Notes: generated from the sequence alone by a model not told the origin. A DNA stretch of 42,379 nt from Acholeplasmatales bacterium DTU067 (GCA_001512995.1 LFRY01000037.1:2380-44758); one strand, 5' to 3'. Positions 1-7,715 are shown, numbered from the stretch's first letter. A program made the numbers and translations.

Positions 1-540
1 GATGTCGCCCAGCCCCCCGCCGGCGACCGCTCCCGCCATTGCGGAATAGCCAATCAGATTGATGCCCGTGATCGCAAGCCCCCTGATCAAAGCCGGGGTC
101 GCTTCCGCCAGATACACTTTGAAAACGATCTGCGCGGGCGTCGCTCCCGAAACCAGCGCTTGCTCAATCACTCCCCGGTCCACTTCTTTCAATGCCGTCT
201 CCACCAGTCTGGCGACGAAGACCGTCGAAGCGAAAGTGAGGGGCACGAGCATGGCGGTTGAACCGATCGATGTCCCAACCACCAGGCGCGTGAAGGGAAT
301 CAGGAGCACAAGGAGAATCAAGAACGGGATCGAACGGAAGAGATTGATGATTGTTCCGAGCAATAAATTGAGAATGCGGTTGGGTTTGATGCCTTCCTTG
401 TCGGTCACGACGACCAGAACCCCGAGCGGGACGCCGATGAGGTAAGCGAAGAGCGTGGAGAAAAAAACCATGTAAAGGGTCTCAAGCGTCCCCTTAAACA
501 TCCCCGTTCTCGCAAATAATTCCCACAAATCCCTAAGCAT
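1..540 (-). CDS. metI: Methionine ABC transporter permease MetI (partial)
   Basis: Inner-membrane permease of a D/L-methionine ABC importer. From an ATG at 540 the frame stays open for 180 codons to the window edge, so the C-terminus is missing. The translation begins MLRDLWELFARTG and holds several hydrophobic segments. It carries the MetI-family stretch with FRSIPFLILL and the EAA-loop-like region VDRGVIEQALVSGATPAQI, which contacts the ATPase. The start overlaps the end of metN by 8 nt, indicating translational coupling in a metN-metI operon. A methionine T-box upstream of metN supports the substrate. The substrate-binding lipoprotein (MetQ) would be expected further left, outside the window. 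Family assignment is strong; methionine specificity rests on family resemblance plus the leader. Confidence 0.9.
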   Translation of the reverse strand, partial: MLRDLWELFARTGMFKGTLETLYMVFFSTLFAYLIGVPLGVLVVVTDKEGIKPNRILNLLLGTIINLFRSIPFLILLVLLIPFTRLVVGTSIGSTAMLVPLTFASTVFVARLVETALKEVDRGVIEQALVSGATPAQIVFKVYLAEATPALIRGLAITGINLIGYSAMAGAVAGGGLGDI

Positions 541-1282
541 CCAATCCCCCCTTTCCGAGCAGCATTCTCGTGATCTCACTCCTCGGGTTTTCCAAAACCT
601 CCTTTGCCCTCCCCCTTTCCACAACCCTACCGTAATCAAGCACCGCGACCTCGTCGCAGACGGAAGCCACGACGCCGATCTCATGCGTGATCAGAATCAT
701 CGTCACTTCAAATGTATCCTTGATTTCAAGCAAGAGTTTCAGGATCTGCTTCGTCGTTTTCGGATCGAGCGCGCTCGTAATCTCATCCAGCAACAAAAGC
801 TTGGGATTCAGGGCCAAAGCCCGCGCGATTGCAACTCTCTGCTTTTGGCCTCCGGAAAGTTGGGCTGGGTAGGCTTTTTCTTTCCCTTTGAGGCCGGTGA
901 CTTCAAGCAAATACTCGACCCGCGCTTTGATTCTTTTTTTATCCCAGCAGCTGATTTCCAACGGAAAGGCAATGTTCCTTTCCGCATTGCGCTGATAAAG
1001 GAGATTGTAGCCCTGGAACACGACGCCCACATTCTTTAAATAATTCCTCAATTCCGCGCCCCTGAGACTGGTGATTTCGACCCCGTCGACATAAATCCTT
1101 CCGCAGTCCACCTTTTCGAGGCCGACGAGAGCGCGGAGAAGCGTCGATTTGCCGGCGCCGCTCATGCCGATGATTCCGAAAATACTGTTCTTTTCGATTT
1201 CCAAGGAAACATCCACGAGCGCATGTAAATTTTCCCTGTCGGTCTGCACGAATGTTTTCGACACATTTTCAATTCTGACCAT
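533..1282 (-). CDS. metN: Methionine ABC transporter ATP-binding protein MetN, short form
   Basis: ATPase subunit energising methionine import at the cytoplasmic face. The ATG at 1282 is chosen because GGAGGTG lies just upstream; the longer open frame to 1396 runs through the T-box leader and is not coding. The 249-aa protein begins MVRIENVSKTF and has a Walker A motif (GMSGAGKSTLLRAL), the Q-loop (VFQGYNLL), the LSGGQKQRVAIARAL signature, Walker B (LLLLDEITSALD) and the switch His in ILITHE. It ends soon after the ABC domain (SEITRMLLGKGG), so the C-terminal NIL/ACT-like methionine-sensing domain of typical MetN (about 340 aa) is absent. It precedes metI with an 8-nt overlap. Regulation is probably by the T-box leader rather than by direct binding of methionine to MetN. 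Confidence 0.92.
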   Translation of the reverse strand: MVRIENVSKTFVQTDRENLHALVDVSLEIEKNSIFGIIGMSGAGKSTLLRALVGLEKVDCGRIYVDGVEITSLRGAELRNYLKNVGVVFQGYNLLYQRNAERNIAFPLEISCWDKKRIKARVEYLLEVTGLKGKEKAYPAQLSGGQKQRVAIARALALNPKLLLLDEITSALDPKTTKQILKLLLEIKDTFEVTMILITHEIGVVASVCDEVAVLDYGRVVERGRAKEVLENPRSEITRMLLGKGGLDA

Positions 1283-1562
1283 GTTCACCTCCGAAAACAA
1301 AAAAATCCCGCCCCTGCAAAAGGGCGAGACAATTTCCCGCGGTACCACCTTTTTTCGCCGCAACGTCGCCATTGCAACCTCTTCGAGTACGATCATACTC
1401 TAGCGCTGTAACGTGCGCACACGTCTTGATCTAACCATAGGCTCGACCAAGCGACTCCGAGGCCATCTTCACCAAATTAAGCATTGTTCCCTCTCACCTA
1501 ACGGAACTCTCTGTGAATGCATCCTTTGGCTACTCTTCTCTTCACAGTCTTTGTTCATATTT
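1283..1562 (-). promoter_or_regulatory. T-box leader (Met-specific) of metN-metI
   Basis: Untranslated leader that reads uncharged tRNA and controls termination. On the minus strand it carries the T-box core GGTGGTACCGCGG at about 1337-1350, whose UGGU bulge can pair with an ACCA tRNA end. Upstream lie the AGAGAG and GGTGAGAG blocks typical of stem I. The specifier region reads GAA-G-ATG-G-CCTCG-GAG; aligning its spacing to the glyQS leader as I remember it puts the specifier at 1464-1466 as AUG (Met), with the conserved purine after it. A terminator hairpin follows the T-box. The specifier call is by eye; a GAU reading one base upstream fits the spacing less well. Confidence 0.88.
1299..1333 (-). 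terminator. T-box terminator hairpin ahead of metN
   Basis: Minus-strand stem TCTCGCCC / GGGCGGGA with an 8-nt loop, followed by seven T residues, directly upstream of the metN ribosome site. Its left arm adjoins the T-box core, so the antiterminator and terminator are mutually exclusive, as in other T-box leaders. Confidence 0.85.
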
Positions 1563-1569
1563 ATGTTCT

Positions 1570-1597
1570 ATTATACAAATTATTCTTGCTTTTTCAA
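1570..1597 (-). promoter_or_regulatory. Promoter of metNI T-box transcript
   Basis: Minus-strand TTGAAA (1592-1597), 16-nt spacer, TATAAT (1570-1575). It places the transcript start near 1563, just before the T-box stem I, and abuts the stop codon of the preceding lipoprotein gene. Confidence 0.75.
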
Positions 1598-2332
1598 TTA
1601 CGCGTAATATAAAAATGTTTTCACTATTCCGAAGCCGCCATCAGCAGTGATTGTTACAACATAAGTTCCGGGAAAAAGCAGGGCGGAATTGTCCACAACC
1701 TCAACTGCGTTGCCCTCATCATCCTTTAAGGAAACAGTCAAATCCGATTCCGTTACGGTCACAATGAGTTTTCCGGAAGCGGTTCCGCCCAAGTTGATTA
1801 CTTTGAAAACAAATTCATGAGTCCCGATTTCTTGAAATTCATATGTTTCGGCGTCCAACTCAACTTCCGCCGATGGAGTCTTGACGCTCTTCCAAACCAA
1901 AGTGGGTGCGCTTTTTGACTCAATTTCAATCTCAACTTTTGACAAATCAATGGTGTCATGCAAGCGATGGACAAGATTCTGAGGAACGCTCTTTATTACC
2001 GGGGGTCTGTCAATCACAATGAGTTTGGCCGTGCCTTCAGCTTCTGCTTTGTCTTTCTTAGCTACGACAGTGACTGTCACTTCACCAAACTCTGTCGGCG
2101 TGAAAACGAAATCAACAACCTCATAATAGTTTCGCCGTCGACCCGATATTCTGCTCTAATTTCATAGCTCACCCCATCCTCTAGTACAAGATAAGCTCCG
2201 ACATCCAAGGGGGGTATCGAAAGCAATCTCTTTCGGCATGTCGGTTTTGAAAGATACGGAGAATTTCTGACCACATCCGACAATGCCAAACAGCAGCAAG
2301 AAAGTCAAAACTAAAAAGCATTTCTTTTTCAT
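1598..2332 (-). pseudogene. Surface lipoprotein gene with two frameshifts
   Basis: The start at 2332 has GGAGAAG upstream and encodes a lipoprotein signal, MKKKCFLVLTFLLLFGIVGC, with the lipobox Cys at residue 20. The frame breaks in a run of six C (minus strand, about 2207-2212); with five C the reading would continue ...AFDTPLDVGAYLVLEDG. It breaks back near 2125, after YRVDGE, into YYEVVDFVFTPTEFGEV. First and last parts share one reading frame, so the two indels compensate, but the uncorrected frame stops at 2162. Joined, the product would be about 245 aa: a lipoprotein with beta-rich, bacterial Ig-like character (EVTVTVVAKKDKAEAEGTA; KLIVTVTESDLTVSLKD). No specific family was recognised. 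It may be a decayed gene, a phase-variable gene or a sequencing error. Confidence 0.7.
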
Positions 2333-2420
2333 GCACTTCTCCTTTCGCATATAATTAAACGTTTTCGCATTAATGAAATAAAGTTTCATAAATATTTATA
2401 AAAGAATTTTTCGTAAAACA

Positions 2421-2570
2421 TTATATTATAGACAATGGACGACGATCTCCATCCTGTCCTGTAAGAGATTGGAAACGGCGCTGATGTCCACGTCCGGAAA
2501 AGTATGTGTGCAAGAGCGCCATGCCCCTGAGACCACAGCCAATCATTGCCAATCTAACCTTTCTTTCCAT
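2421..2570 (-). pseudogene. Stub of a Gfo/Idh/MocA-type oxidoreductase
   Basis: Directly after the galE stop, an ATG at 2570 opens a 49-codon frame beginning MERKVRLAMIGCGLRGMALL. This is a Rossmann-fold start with a GxGxxG-like glycine pattern, as in Gfo/Idh/MocA dehydrogenases. After about 28 codons the homologous reading seems to move to another frame (VDISAVSNLLQDRM, resembling the end of strand 2 of such enzymes), and every frame stops by 2421. Only the N-terminus of a protein that is usually 330-400 aa remains. It was probably the next gene in a galE operon. The family call rests on a short motif. Confidence 0.5.
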
Positions 2571-2571
2571 T

Positions 2572-3585
2572 TCAGCCTCCGTAACCCTGCGGATTCATGC
2601 TCTGCCATTTCCAGTGCGAAGCGCACATTTCGTCGATTCCCCGCTCCGCTTTCCAGCCTAGTTCCCTTTCCGCTTTGCTTGGATCGGCGTAGCAGGCACC
2701 GATGTCCCCGGGGCGCCTTTCGACGACTCTATAAGGCAGTTCCTTCCCGCAGGCTTTCTCAAAAGCGCGGATCATTTCCAACACGCTAAAACCACTGCCC
2801 GTGCCGAGATTATAAATCTTCACGCCCGGCTCCTTCGACCTCTCCAAGGCCTTAATGTGCCCCAAAGCCAAATCAACGACATGGATGTAATCGCGGACCC
2901 CGGTACCGTCAGGTGTGTCGAAATCGTCCCCAAAGACTCTGATTTCCGGAAGCTTTCCGACGGCAACCTGGGCGATGAAGGGAACCAAATTGTTGGGAAT
3001 CCCGTTCGGGTCTTCCCCGATCAGCCCGCTTTCATGGGCACCGACGGGATTGAAATATCTTAAAATGGTGACGTTCCATTCATTGTCAGAACGGTGGAGA
3101 TCTTTCAGAATGTTTTCGATTATCAGTTTCGTCGCGCCGTAGGGATTGGTTACAGAAAGCCGGCAATCTTCATCGAGCGGAAGCCTCTCAGGCTCGCCGT
3201 AGACGGTTGCGGAAGAGGAAAAGATGATGCTTTTCACGCCCGCGCGTCCCATTGCCCTGAGCAGCGCCAAAGTGCCGCCCACATTGTTGTGATAGTATTC
3301 AAGGGGCATGCTGACGCTTTCGCCCACCGCCTTCAAGCCCGCGAAATGGATCACGCTTTCGATTTCGTTATTCCCGAAGATTTCATCGAGGAGTTCCTCG
3401 TCGCGGAGATCGCCCACATAAAAAGCGATGCTTTTTCCGGAGATTTTCTCGACCCTCCGTAAACTCTCTTCCGAGGAATTGGAAAGATTGTCAAGGACGA
3501 CGACCTGATGGCCCCTTTCCAAAAGTTCCAAGACCGTGTGGGAGCCGATGTAACCAGCTCCTCCGGTGACCAAGATTTTCTTCAT
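2572..3585 (-). CDS. galE: UDP-glucose 4-epimerase
   Basis: Interconverts UDP-galactose and UDP-glucose in the Leloir pathway, using tightly bound NAD. The ATG at 3585 is chosen because AGAGGTG sits 5 nt upstream; a GTG two codons earlier lacks that spacing. The 337-aa product matches the family length. It opens with the NAD-binding GGAGYIGSH (residues 8-16), then has the SSSATVYG active-site strand and the YGATK catalytic Tyr-Lys pair near residue 150. It also has [14 protein letters not shown] and the C-terminal [19 protein letters not shown] typical of GalE. Its ATG overlaps the stop of a galT remnant (ATGA), which suggests a former galT-galE operon. A truncated oxidoreductase follows immediately downstream. 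No own promoter was identified. Confidence 0.96.
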   Translation of the reverse strand: MKKILVTGGAGYIGSHTVLELLERGHQVVVLDNLSNSSEESLRRVEKISGKSIAFYVGDLRDEELLDEIFGNNEIESVIHFAGLKAVGESVSMPLEYYHNNVGGTLALLRAMGRAGVKSIIFSSSATVYGEPERLPLDEDCRLSVTNPYGATKLIIENILKDLHRSDNEWNVTILRYFNPVGAHESGLIGEDPNGIPNNLVPFIAQVAVGKLPEIRVFGDDFDTPDGTGVRDYIHVVDLALGHIKALERSKEPGVKIYNLGTGSGFSVLEMIRAFEKACGKELPYRVVERRPGDIGACYADPSKAERELGWKAERGIDEMCASHWKWQSMNPQGYGG

Positions 3586-4136
3586 TTGCACACCTCTTTC
3601 AATCCTATGCTTTCCAAAAAGCGCATGAATCCGCGCCTGCCTGTTTCCGTATCTTTGAAAACGGCGATGTTTTCCAATATTTTCTCACAGATCCGCGCAA
3701 CTTCTTTTTTGCCTCTTTGTCTGCCGTGACCAACATATTTCGAAACGGGCGAGGGAAGATGGCAGCGCCCGAAAGGCTTTCAAATCACCCTCGAAACCAG
3801 GATTTGCAATCTCGCCCGTGAGCACAGCTTCCACAAAGCCAAGTTGACGCTTCAGGCGCGGGGGCAGAACGAAAAAGCCGCTCGCTTCGATCAAACCGAT
3901 CCCTTCGCTTAAATGGTATTCCGAATGGGCATGGAAAATACCGTCGGGATATTCCGTGCTCGTCCGGTTATTTCTCAATACCAAATCGAGGATATATCCT
4001 TTTCTTTTCTCGCAAGCACGGAAAAACCGTTATGGGACTCATTCGTGTATGCGATTATTCCATTTTCGAAATCTTCATTTTTTTCCCAGGAGGAAATAAT
4101 CTCCGCCGCCAATGCTTCAATTTCTTCTATGTCCCC
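3582..4136 (-). pseudogene. 3' remnant of a class II galT
   Basis: Three minus-strand stretches resemble the C-terminal third of the intact GalT encoded at 13264-14733. One matches around EALAAEIISSWEKNEDFENG and SHNGFSVLARKEK; the next reads DLVLRNNRTSTEYPDG and GIGLIEASGFFVLPPRLK; the last reads [16 protein letters not shown] and ends [10 protein letters not shown]. The intact copy has LILRNNHTTEDRPDG, IGLIEAMGLGILPGRLK and DAGVFKMDEEGQQAF at the same positions. The frame changes near 4006, where one A seems missing, and again between about 3690 and 3770, returning to the first frame. The 5' two thirds are gone and the remnant abuts the stop codon of the CDF transporter. Its TGA (3582-3584) overlaps the galE ATG, which preserves an old operon junction. 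Confidence 0.8.
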
Positions 4137-5050
4137 TCCTTGCAACCTGACGATGCTAAAGAGCCGCAGAAAAGCGAAGCTTCCCGGCAATGATGCTCTG
4201 TTTCCAATTGGATTGTCGCATGTTTGATTCCAAACTTCCTGAGGGCATGGTTTATTCTTTTTAAAATTCCCCCTGCTTCCCGAAAATCCATCTCTTCCGA
4301 AACCACGGCGTGGCAGGTGAGTGCATGGAGTCCGCTCGTAATCGTCCAGAGATGGAAATCATGGACGGACTTGATTTTCTCTTCGCTCACTATCGCGGCG
4401 ACAATCTTCTCCCCCTCAAGGTTTTTGGGAGCGCCCTCCATCAACACATGAACCGCATCCCTGGAGAGACGGATGCCGCTTCGCAAAACCAAGAAAGCAA
4501 CGATGAGGCTGGCGGCGGGATCCGCCCAAGCCCAGCCGAAGAGCAGCATCAGAACCGCAGCCAGTATTGCTCCGATTGAGCCAAACATGTCGCTCAGAAC
4601 ATGGAGGAAAGCCCCCCGCATGTTGAGGTTTTCTTCCACATCTCCGCCTCTGTGCATGATGTATGCCACCAAAACATTCACCAAAAGCCCGATGATGCTG
4701 ATGGCAAGCATCCCGCCGATTTTGATTGCCGGCGGATTTTTTATTCTCTCAACAGCTTCAATGAAGATGTATCCGGCCAGACCGATGAGGAGGATTCCGT
4801 TGATGAGCGCCGCCAGTATTTCAAAGCGTTTGTTTCCGTAAGTTCTTTTCTTATTTGCTTCCCTGGCGCTTACGATAAATGCGAGCAAAGCGATTCCCAA
4901 GGAAAGGGAATCTGAAAGCATATGTGTCGCATCGGAAAGCAATGCGAGGCTGTTGGTTAGTATCCCCCCCACCGCTTCCACAACCATATATATCCCGATG
5001 ATCAGAAACGATATCAGCAATGTTTTCTTATTCGCATGGTGCCTATCCAT
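4127..5050 (-). CDS. Cation diffusion facilitator (Zn/Cd-type efflux)
   Basis: Membrane antiporter exporting divalent metal ions. The ATG at 5050 follows GGAGGAAGATT; a ten-codon upstream extension lacks a site. The 307-aa product has the six-helix CDF layout. Helix 2 carries H43 and D47 (DATHMLSDSLSLG) and helix 5 carries the second HxxxD (FLHVLSDMFG), which is the pattern of zinc/cadmium-type members. A cytoplasmic metal-binding domain follows (SVHDFHLWTITSG, HALTCHAVV). The gene lies 13 nt after an ArsR-family repressor in one operon. The last residues (SLASSGCKEGT) run into a galT remnant, so the tail may have been altered by the rearrangement that removed the front of that gene. The exact metal is not decided by sequence. 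Confidence 0.93.
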   Translation of the reverse strand: MDRHHANKKTLLISFLIIGIYMVVEAVGGILTNSLALLSDATHMLSDSLSLGIALLAFIVSAREANKKRTYGNKRFEILAALINGILLIGLAGYIFIEAVERIKNPPAIKIGGMLAISIIGLLVNVLVAYIMHRGGDVEENLNMRGAFLHVLSDMFGSIGAILAAVLMLLFGWAWADPAASLIVAFLVLRSGIRLSRDAVHVLMEGAPKNLEGEKIVAAIVSEEKIKSVHDFHLWTITSGLHALTCHAVVSEEMDFREAGGILKRINHALRKFGIKHATIQLETEHHCREASLFCGSLASSGCKEGT

Positions 5051-5063
5051 AATCTTCCTCCGT

Positions 5064-5366
5064 TCAATGATGCCTTGCATGCTCGATCGTCTGCATCAAC
5101 AAATTCACGACATGTTCGTCGTTGATCGAATAATGCAAGCTCGTTTTTTCTCTTCTGTATTTTACAAGCCTCAGGGTCTTCAATATCCTGAGTTGATGGG
5201 AGATGGCAGATTGCGTCAAACCCACTTCTTCCGAAATTTCGTTGACGGTGCGTTCCCCTTCGCAGAGCAACGAGAGAATCTTGATCCGCGTCGGATCCCC
5301 CAAGGCTTTGAAAATCTCCGAAACGGCAAACAGTGTTTCTTCGTCAAGGATCGAAACTTTTTTCAT
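5064..5366 (-). CDS. ArsR/SmtB-family metal-responsive repressor
   Basis: Winged-helix repressor of 100 aa, predicted to release DNA when metal binds. The ATG at 5366 (MKKVSILDEETLF) is preceded by AGAGGGATAG and is preferred to an upstream start inside the operator. The core shows the family pattern FKALGDPTRIKILSLL, the recognition helix TQSAISHQLRILK and the wing region VKYRREKTSLHYSI. C-terminal residues D and H of NDEHVVNLLMQTIEHARHH resemble the alpha-5 zinc site of CzrA/SmtB-type proteins (DxH and HxxH); this is a resemblance seen by eye. It is followed 13 nt later by the CDF exporter. An inverted repeat just upstream of the start is the likely autoregulatory operator. Confidence 0.93.
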   Translation of the reverse strand: MKKVSILDEETLFAVSEIFKALGDPTRIKILSLLCEGERTVNEISEEVGLTQSAISHQLRILKTLRLVKYRREKTSLHYSINDEHVVNLLMQTIEHARHH

Positions 5367-5382
5367 TCTATCCCTCTTTCTA

Positions 5383-5404
5383 TATATGAACAATTATTCA
5401 TATA
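5383..5404. promoter_or_regulatory. ArsR-family operator
   Basis: Perfect 8-bp inverted repeat TATATGAA-N6-TTCATATA between the promoter and the arsR start. This matches the form of CzrA/SmtB operators. It covers the predicted transcription start, so binding would block the arsR-CDF operon. Confidence 0.85.
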
Positions 5405-5408
5405 GTAT

Positions 5409-5437
5409 ATTATATGCCAATGTTGGTGGTTTGTCAA
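5409..5437 (-). promoter_or_regulatory. Promoter of arsR-CDF operon
   Basis: Minus-strand TTGACA (5432-5437), 17-nt spacer, TATAAT (5409-5414): a consensus vegetative promoter, with the operator immediately downstream. Confidence 0.88.
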
Positions 5438-5450
5438 AGGAAATGATTAG

Positions 5451-5474
5451 AAAAAAAGAGCAGAAGCTCTTTCA
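5451..5474 (-). terminator. Terminator after the DUF438 gene
   Basis: Minus-strand stem AAAGAGC / GCTCTTT with a TTCT loop and a run of T, overlapping the stop codon of the DUF438 gene. It closes the sugar-uptake operon before the arsR promoter. Confidence 0.75.
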
Positions 5475-6647
5475 TTCCCAATGTAAAAGTTTCCTTTCAC
5501 CCTCTAATTTTCTGATTTCCGTAACGTCCTGGCTCACTTCCAAAATTCCTTTGTATTCGCCTTTTTCGTTCCTCAGGGCATAATAATTTACGACCAGGAA
5601 GCGCCCCCGCGTCTCAAACCAAAACTTCGCCACATCCTTGTTTCCTTTTCTGAACTCAGATATGATTTCTTCTACAACATGCACGCTCTTTGGAGGATGG
5701 CAGTTTTTCACATCCCTACCGATGACCGCGGCCGTCCTCGGAAAAATCCTCTCAGGAGAATCATTGAAATATTTAACCCTATTGTTCTCATCCACAAATG
5801 TAATGTCTACTGGAAGGCGATTCAAAACCATAAGCAACTCAGCAAGCGTCATTCCCCCAGTTTTTGATGCGAATAATAAGTTCCCGTCTTCGCTTTTAAT
5901 ACTTGCTTCTGCTTTTTTTTCAGATTTTACTTCTAAAAATGAAAACCCAATTTCTGCTGCTTCATTATACAAATCCTTCCAATCGTCTTTATCCAATACC
6001 CGGGATGCGAGCGGAAGCACCAATAGTTCTTCTTTTTCCAAAATGCCATAAACCAGAAAGAAAAATTTTCCGATTTCTTGATTTAAATCAGGAGCATCGT
6101 TTTCAAATTTTTCTTGGAGAATGGTTAGTTTCGCTTTCGCATCATCATGAAGACTCCACATAATCTGCAAGGGTTTAGGATTAATGTTTTTCTTTTCTAG
6201 TTTTGGAAAAATGAGATACTGCATTTTTAAGAATCGCTTTTCCAACTCTTTAAATTTTAAAAGATATTTTACAAATTCTTCCTTTGGATACTTTTCTGGA
6301 TTCTTAATCAAATCTTTAAATTCCGAAAACTTATTTCTTATTGCCTCTCCTTCTTCCAATAAAAGCTTTATTAATGGCAAGGTTTTCCCTTTATCCCAAG
6401 GGTATAGTTTCAGGCTACGATGGAGGAGATTCATTAGTTTTCCGGCAATCTCTTTGATTCTTTCCGGCTCCAAATTAGCTTCTTCTTGAAGGAAAGAAAT
6501 CGAAAACACATCAAAAGGAGTGATGTTTTTAATAACCTCTTCGTTACCTAAGAAAAACTCTTTTAAGTTTTCTCCAGAAAGTAACCTTTTTACAAGTTCC
6601 GAAAGCACATCTTGTTTCAGTTTTTCGGTTTTTATTAATTCGCTCAT
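5472..6647 (-). CDS. DUF438 / hemerythrin-like / PAS domain protein
   Basis: Cytoplasmic 391-aa protein with no transmembrane segment. The first ~65 residues resemble the DUF438 domain. The all-helical middle (about residues 75-245) corresponds to the hemerythrin-like HHE region of this family, but few of its usual His ligands are visible (HRSLK, WSLHDDAK), so iron binding is doubtful. The C-terminus from about residue 270 is a PAS domain (LPVDITFVDENNRVKYFND, then RDVKNCHPPKSVHVVEEI and GILEVSQDVTEI). It starts 3 nt after the GH105 gene and ends at a terminator, so it is the last gene of the sugar operon. The role is probably sensing of a ligand or redox state. No output domain (kinase, GGDEF, HTH) is present. 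Confidence 0.8.
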   Translation of the reverse strand: MSELIKTEKLKQDVLSELVKRLLSGENLKEFFLGNEEVIKNITPFDVFSISFLQEEANLEPERIKEIAGKLMNLLHRSLKLYPWDKGKTLPLIKLLLEEGEAIRNKFSEFKDLIKNPEKYPKEEFVKYLLKFKELEKRFLKMQYLIFPKLEKKNINPKPLQIMWSLHDDAKAKLTILQEKFENDAPDLNQEIGKFFFLVYGILEKEELLVLPLASRVLDKDDWKDLYNEAAEIGFSFLEVKSEKKAEASIKSEDGNLLFASKTGGMTLAELLMVLNRLPVDITFVDENNRVKYFNDSPERIFPRTAAVIGRDVKNCHPPKSVHVVEEIISEFRKGNKDVAKFWFETRGRFLVVNYYALRNEKGEYKGILEVSQDVTEIRKLEGERKLLHWE

Positions 6648-6650
6648 ACT

Positions 6651-7715
6651 TTACACCAGCCAAGGTATTCTTTTTTCTTTTCCTATTTTTTCATAGGCAA
6701 TTGCAGCAAATATCAAAGCAGCAATACCATAACTCCAATTGTCATTCTTTGGTATTAATGTATAACCTAATTTCGGAAAAATATGAAGCGGTATGGTCGG
6801 AGCGCTGATATCCGTCAAAACTAACTTACCATTTTTATATTTAATTTTTGAAACTGCTGCTTCATAAGCTTTTATGCCAGCATCCAGGTATTTTTGATCC
6901 AAATAACCATGATTGACACCATGAATCAAACCGGCTGCAATTAGAGCAGTTCCAGAAGTCTCTTCATAAGAAGGCAGCATGAGCAAGGTCCTAAACATCC
7001 CATTCTCTTGTTGTGTCTTTACAATCGCTTCTGCGGTTCTTTGAAAACAAGAAAGAATTTCTTCTCTTTCTGGAGAGTCCCCAAGATAATCCAAAATTGA
7101 AGGGAGGGCAACCATTACCCATCCATTTCCACGCCCCCAAAATAAATTCTTCCGGGGATGGGGTTTACCTCTTTTTACCCAGTAAGAATGGTACCAAAGG
7201 CCGATTTCTTCATCAAATAAATATTTCTCATAGATATGGGGTTGCTTCCTTGCGATTTGCATCAGGGCATCATCCCCTTCAAGCCTCCCATATAAAGCCG
7301 GAAAGAGAGCAAACATCACTAAACTATCTACCCAAATTGATTTTGGATAGAACTTTCCAACGAAAGTATGCCCAAGATGGTTGACCGCATCTTCCAAAAT
7401 CCGTGGTTCATTCAATATATAATTTATTCCCTCATTAGTAAGTTCCAAATAGCGTTCAGTTCCCGCCATTTTATCAGTCAAATAAGTAATCAGAATTGGC
7501 GCAAGTCGATCCGCATGGTCTATTTTGGGACGGTTTTTTAAATAATATTCCGAATATTCCACCAGGAAGGGAAGGTTTTCTTTGGTTCCAAAAAATTCAT
7601 CAAGCATGAGCATCGCATAACCTAATAAGGCCTCTCCCCACATCCATTTCATTTTCGGGGAATTGTGTTCCCTATAATCTCTAACTAAATCCAGGACTTT
7701 TTTAAACTTATCCAT
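6651..7715 (-). CDS. GH105 family unsaturated glycosyl hydrolase
   Basis: Predicted to remove a 4,5-unsaturated uronic acid from the end of oligosaccharides made by polysaccharide lyases (YteR/YesR-like). The start at 7715 (MDKFKKVLDL) has GAGGGAG about 9 nt upstream; an ATG seven codons earlier has no well-placed site. The 354-aa product is a little shorter than typical YteR (about 370). Family landmarks are MKWMWGEALLGYAML, the active-site-like DHADRLAP region, WVDSLVMF, the tryptophan-rich WGRGNGWVM and SYEETSGTALIAAGL. No signal peptide is visible, so it should act in the cytoplasm on imported oligosaccharide. It overlaps the upstream 613-aa gene by 8 nt. The exact sugar is unknown. Confidence 0.87.
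   Translation of the reverse strand: MDKFKKVLDLVRDYREHNSPKMKWMWGEALLGYAMLMLDEFFGTKENLPFLVEYSEYYLKNRPKIDHADRLAPILITYLTDKMAGTERYLELTNEGINYILNEPRILEDAVNHLGHTFVGKFYPKSIWVDSLVMFALFPALYGRLEGDDALMQIARKQPHIYEKYLFDEEIGLWYHSYWVKRGKPHPRKNLFWGRGNGWVMVALPSILDYLGDSPEREEILSCFQRTAEAIVKTQQENGMFRTLLMLPSYEETSGTALIAAGLIHGVNHGYLDQKYLDAGIKAYEAAVSKIKYKNGKLVLTDISAPTIPLHIFPKLGYTLIPKNDNWSYGIAALIFAAIAYEKIGKEKRIPWLV

Noticed and set aside
1283-1396. Longer MetN N-terminus starting at 1396
   Set aside because: The extension reads through the T-box and its terminator; the ATG at 1282 has an excellent ribosome site.
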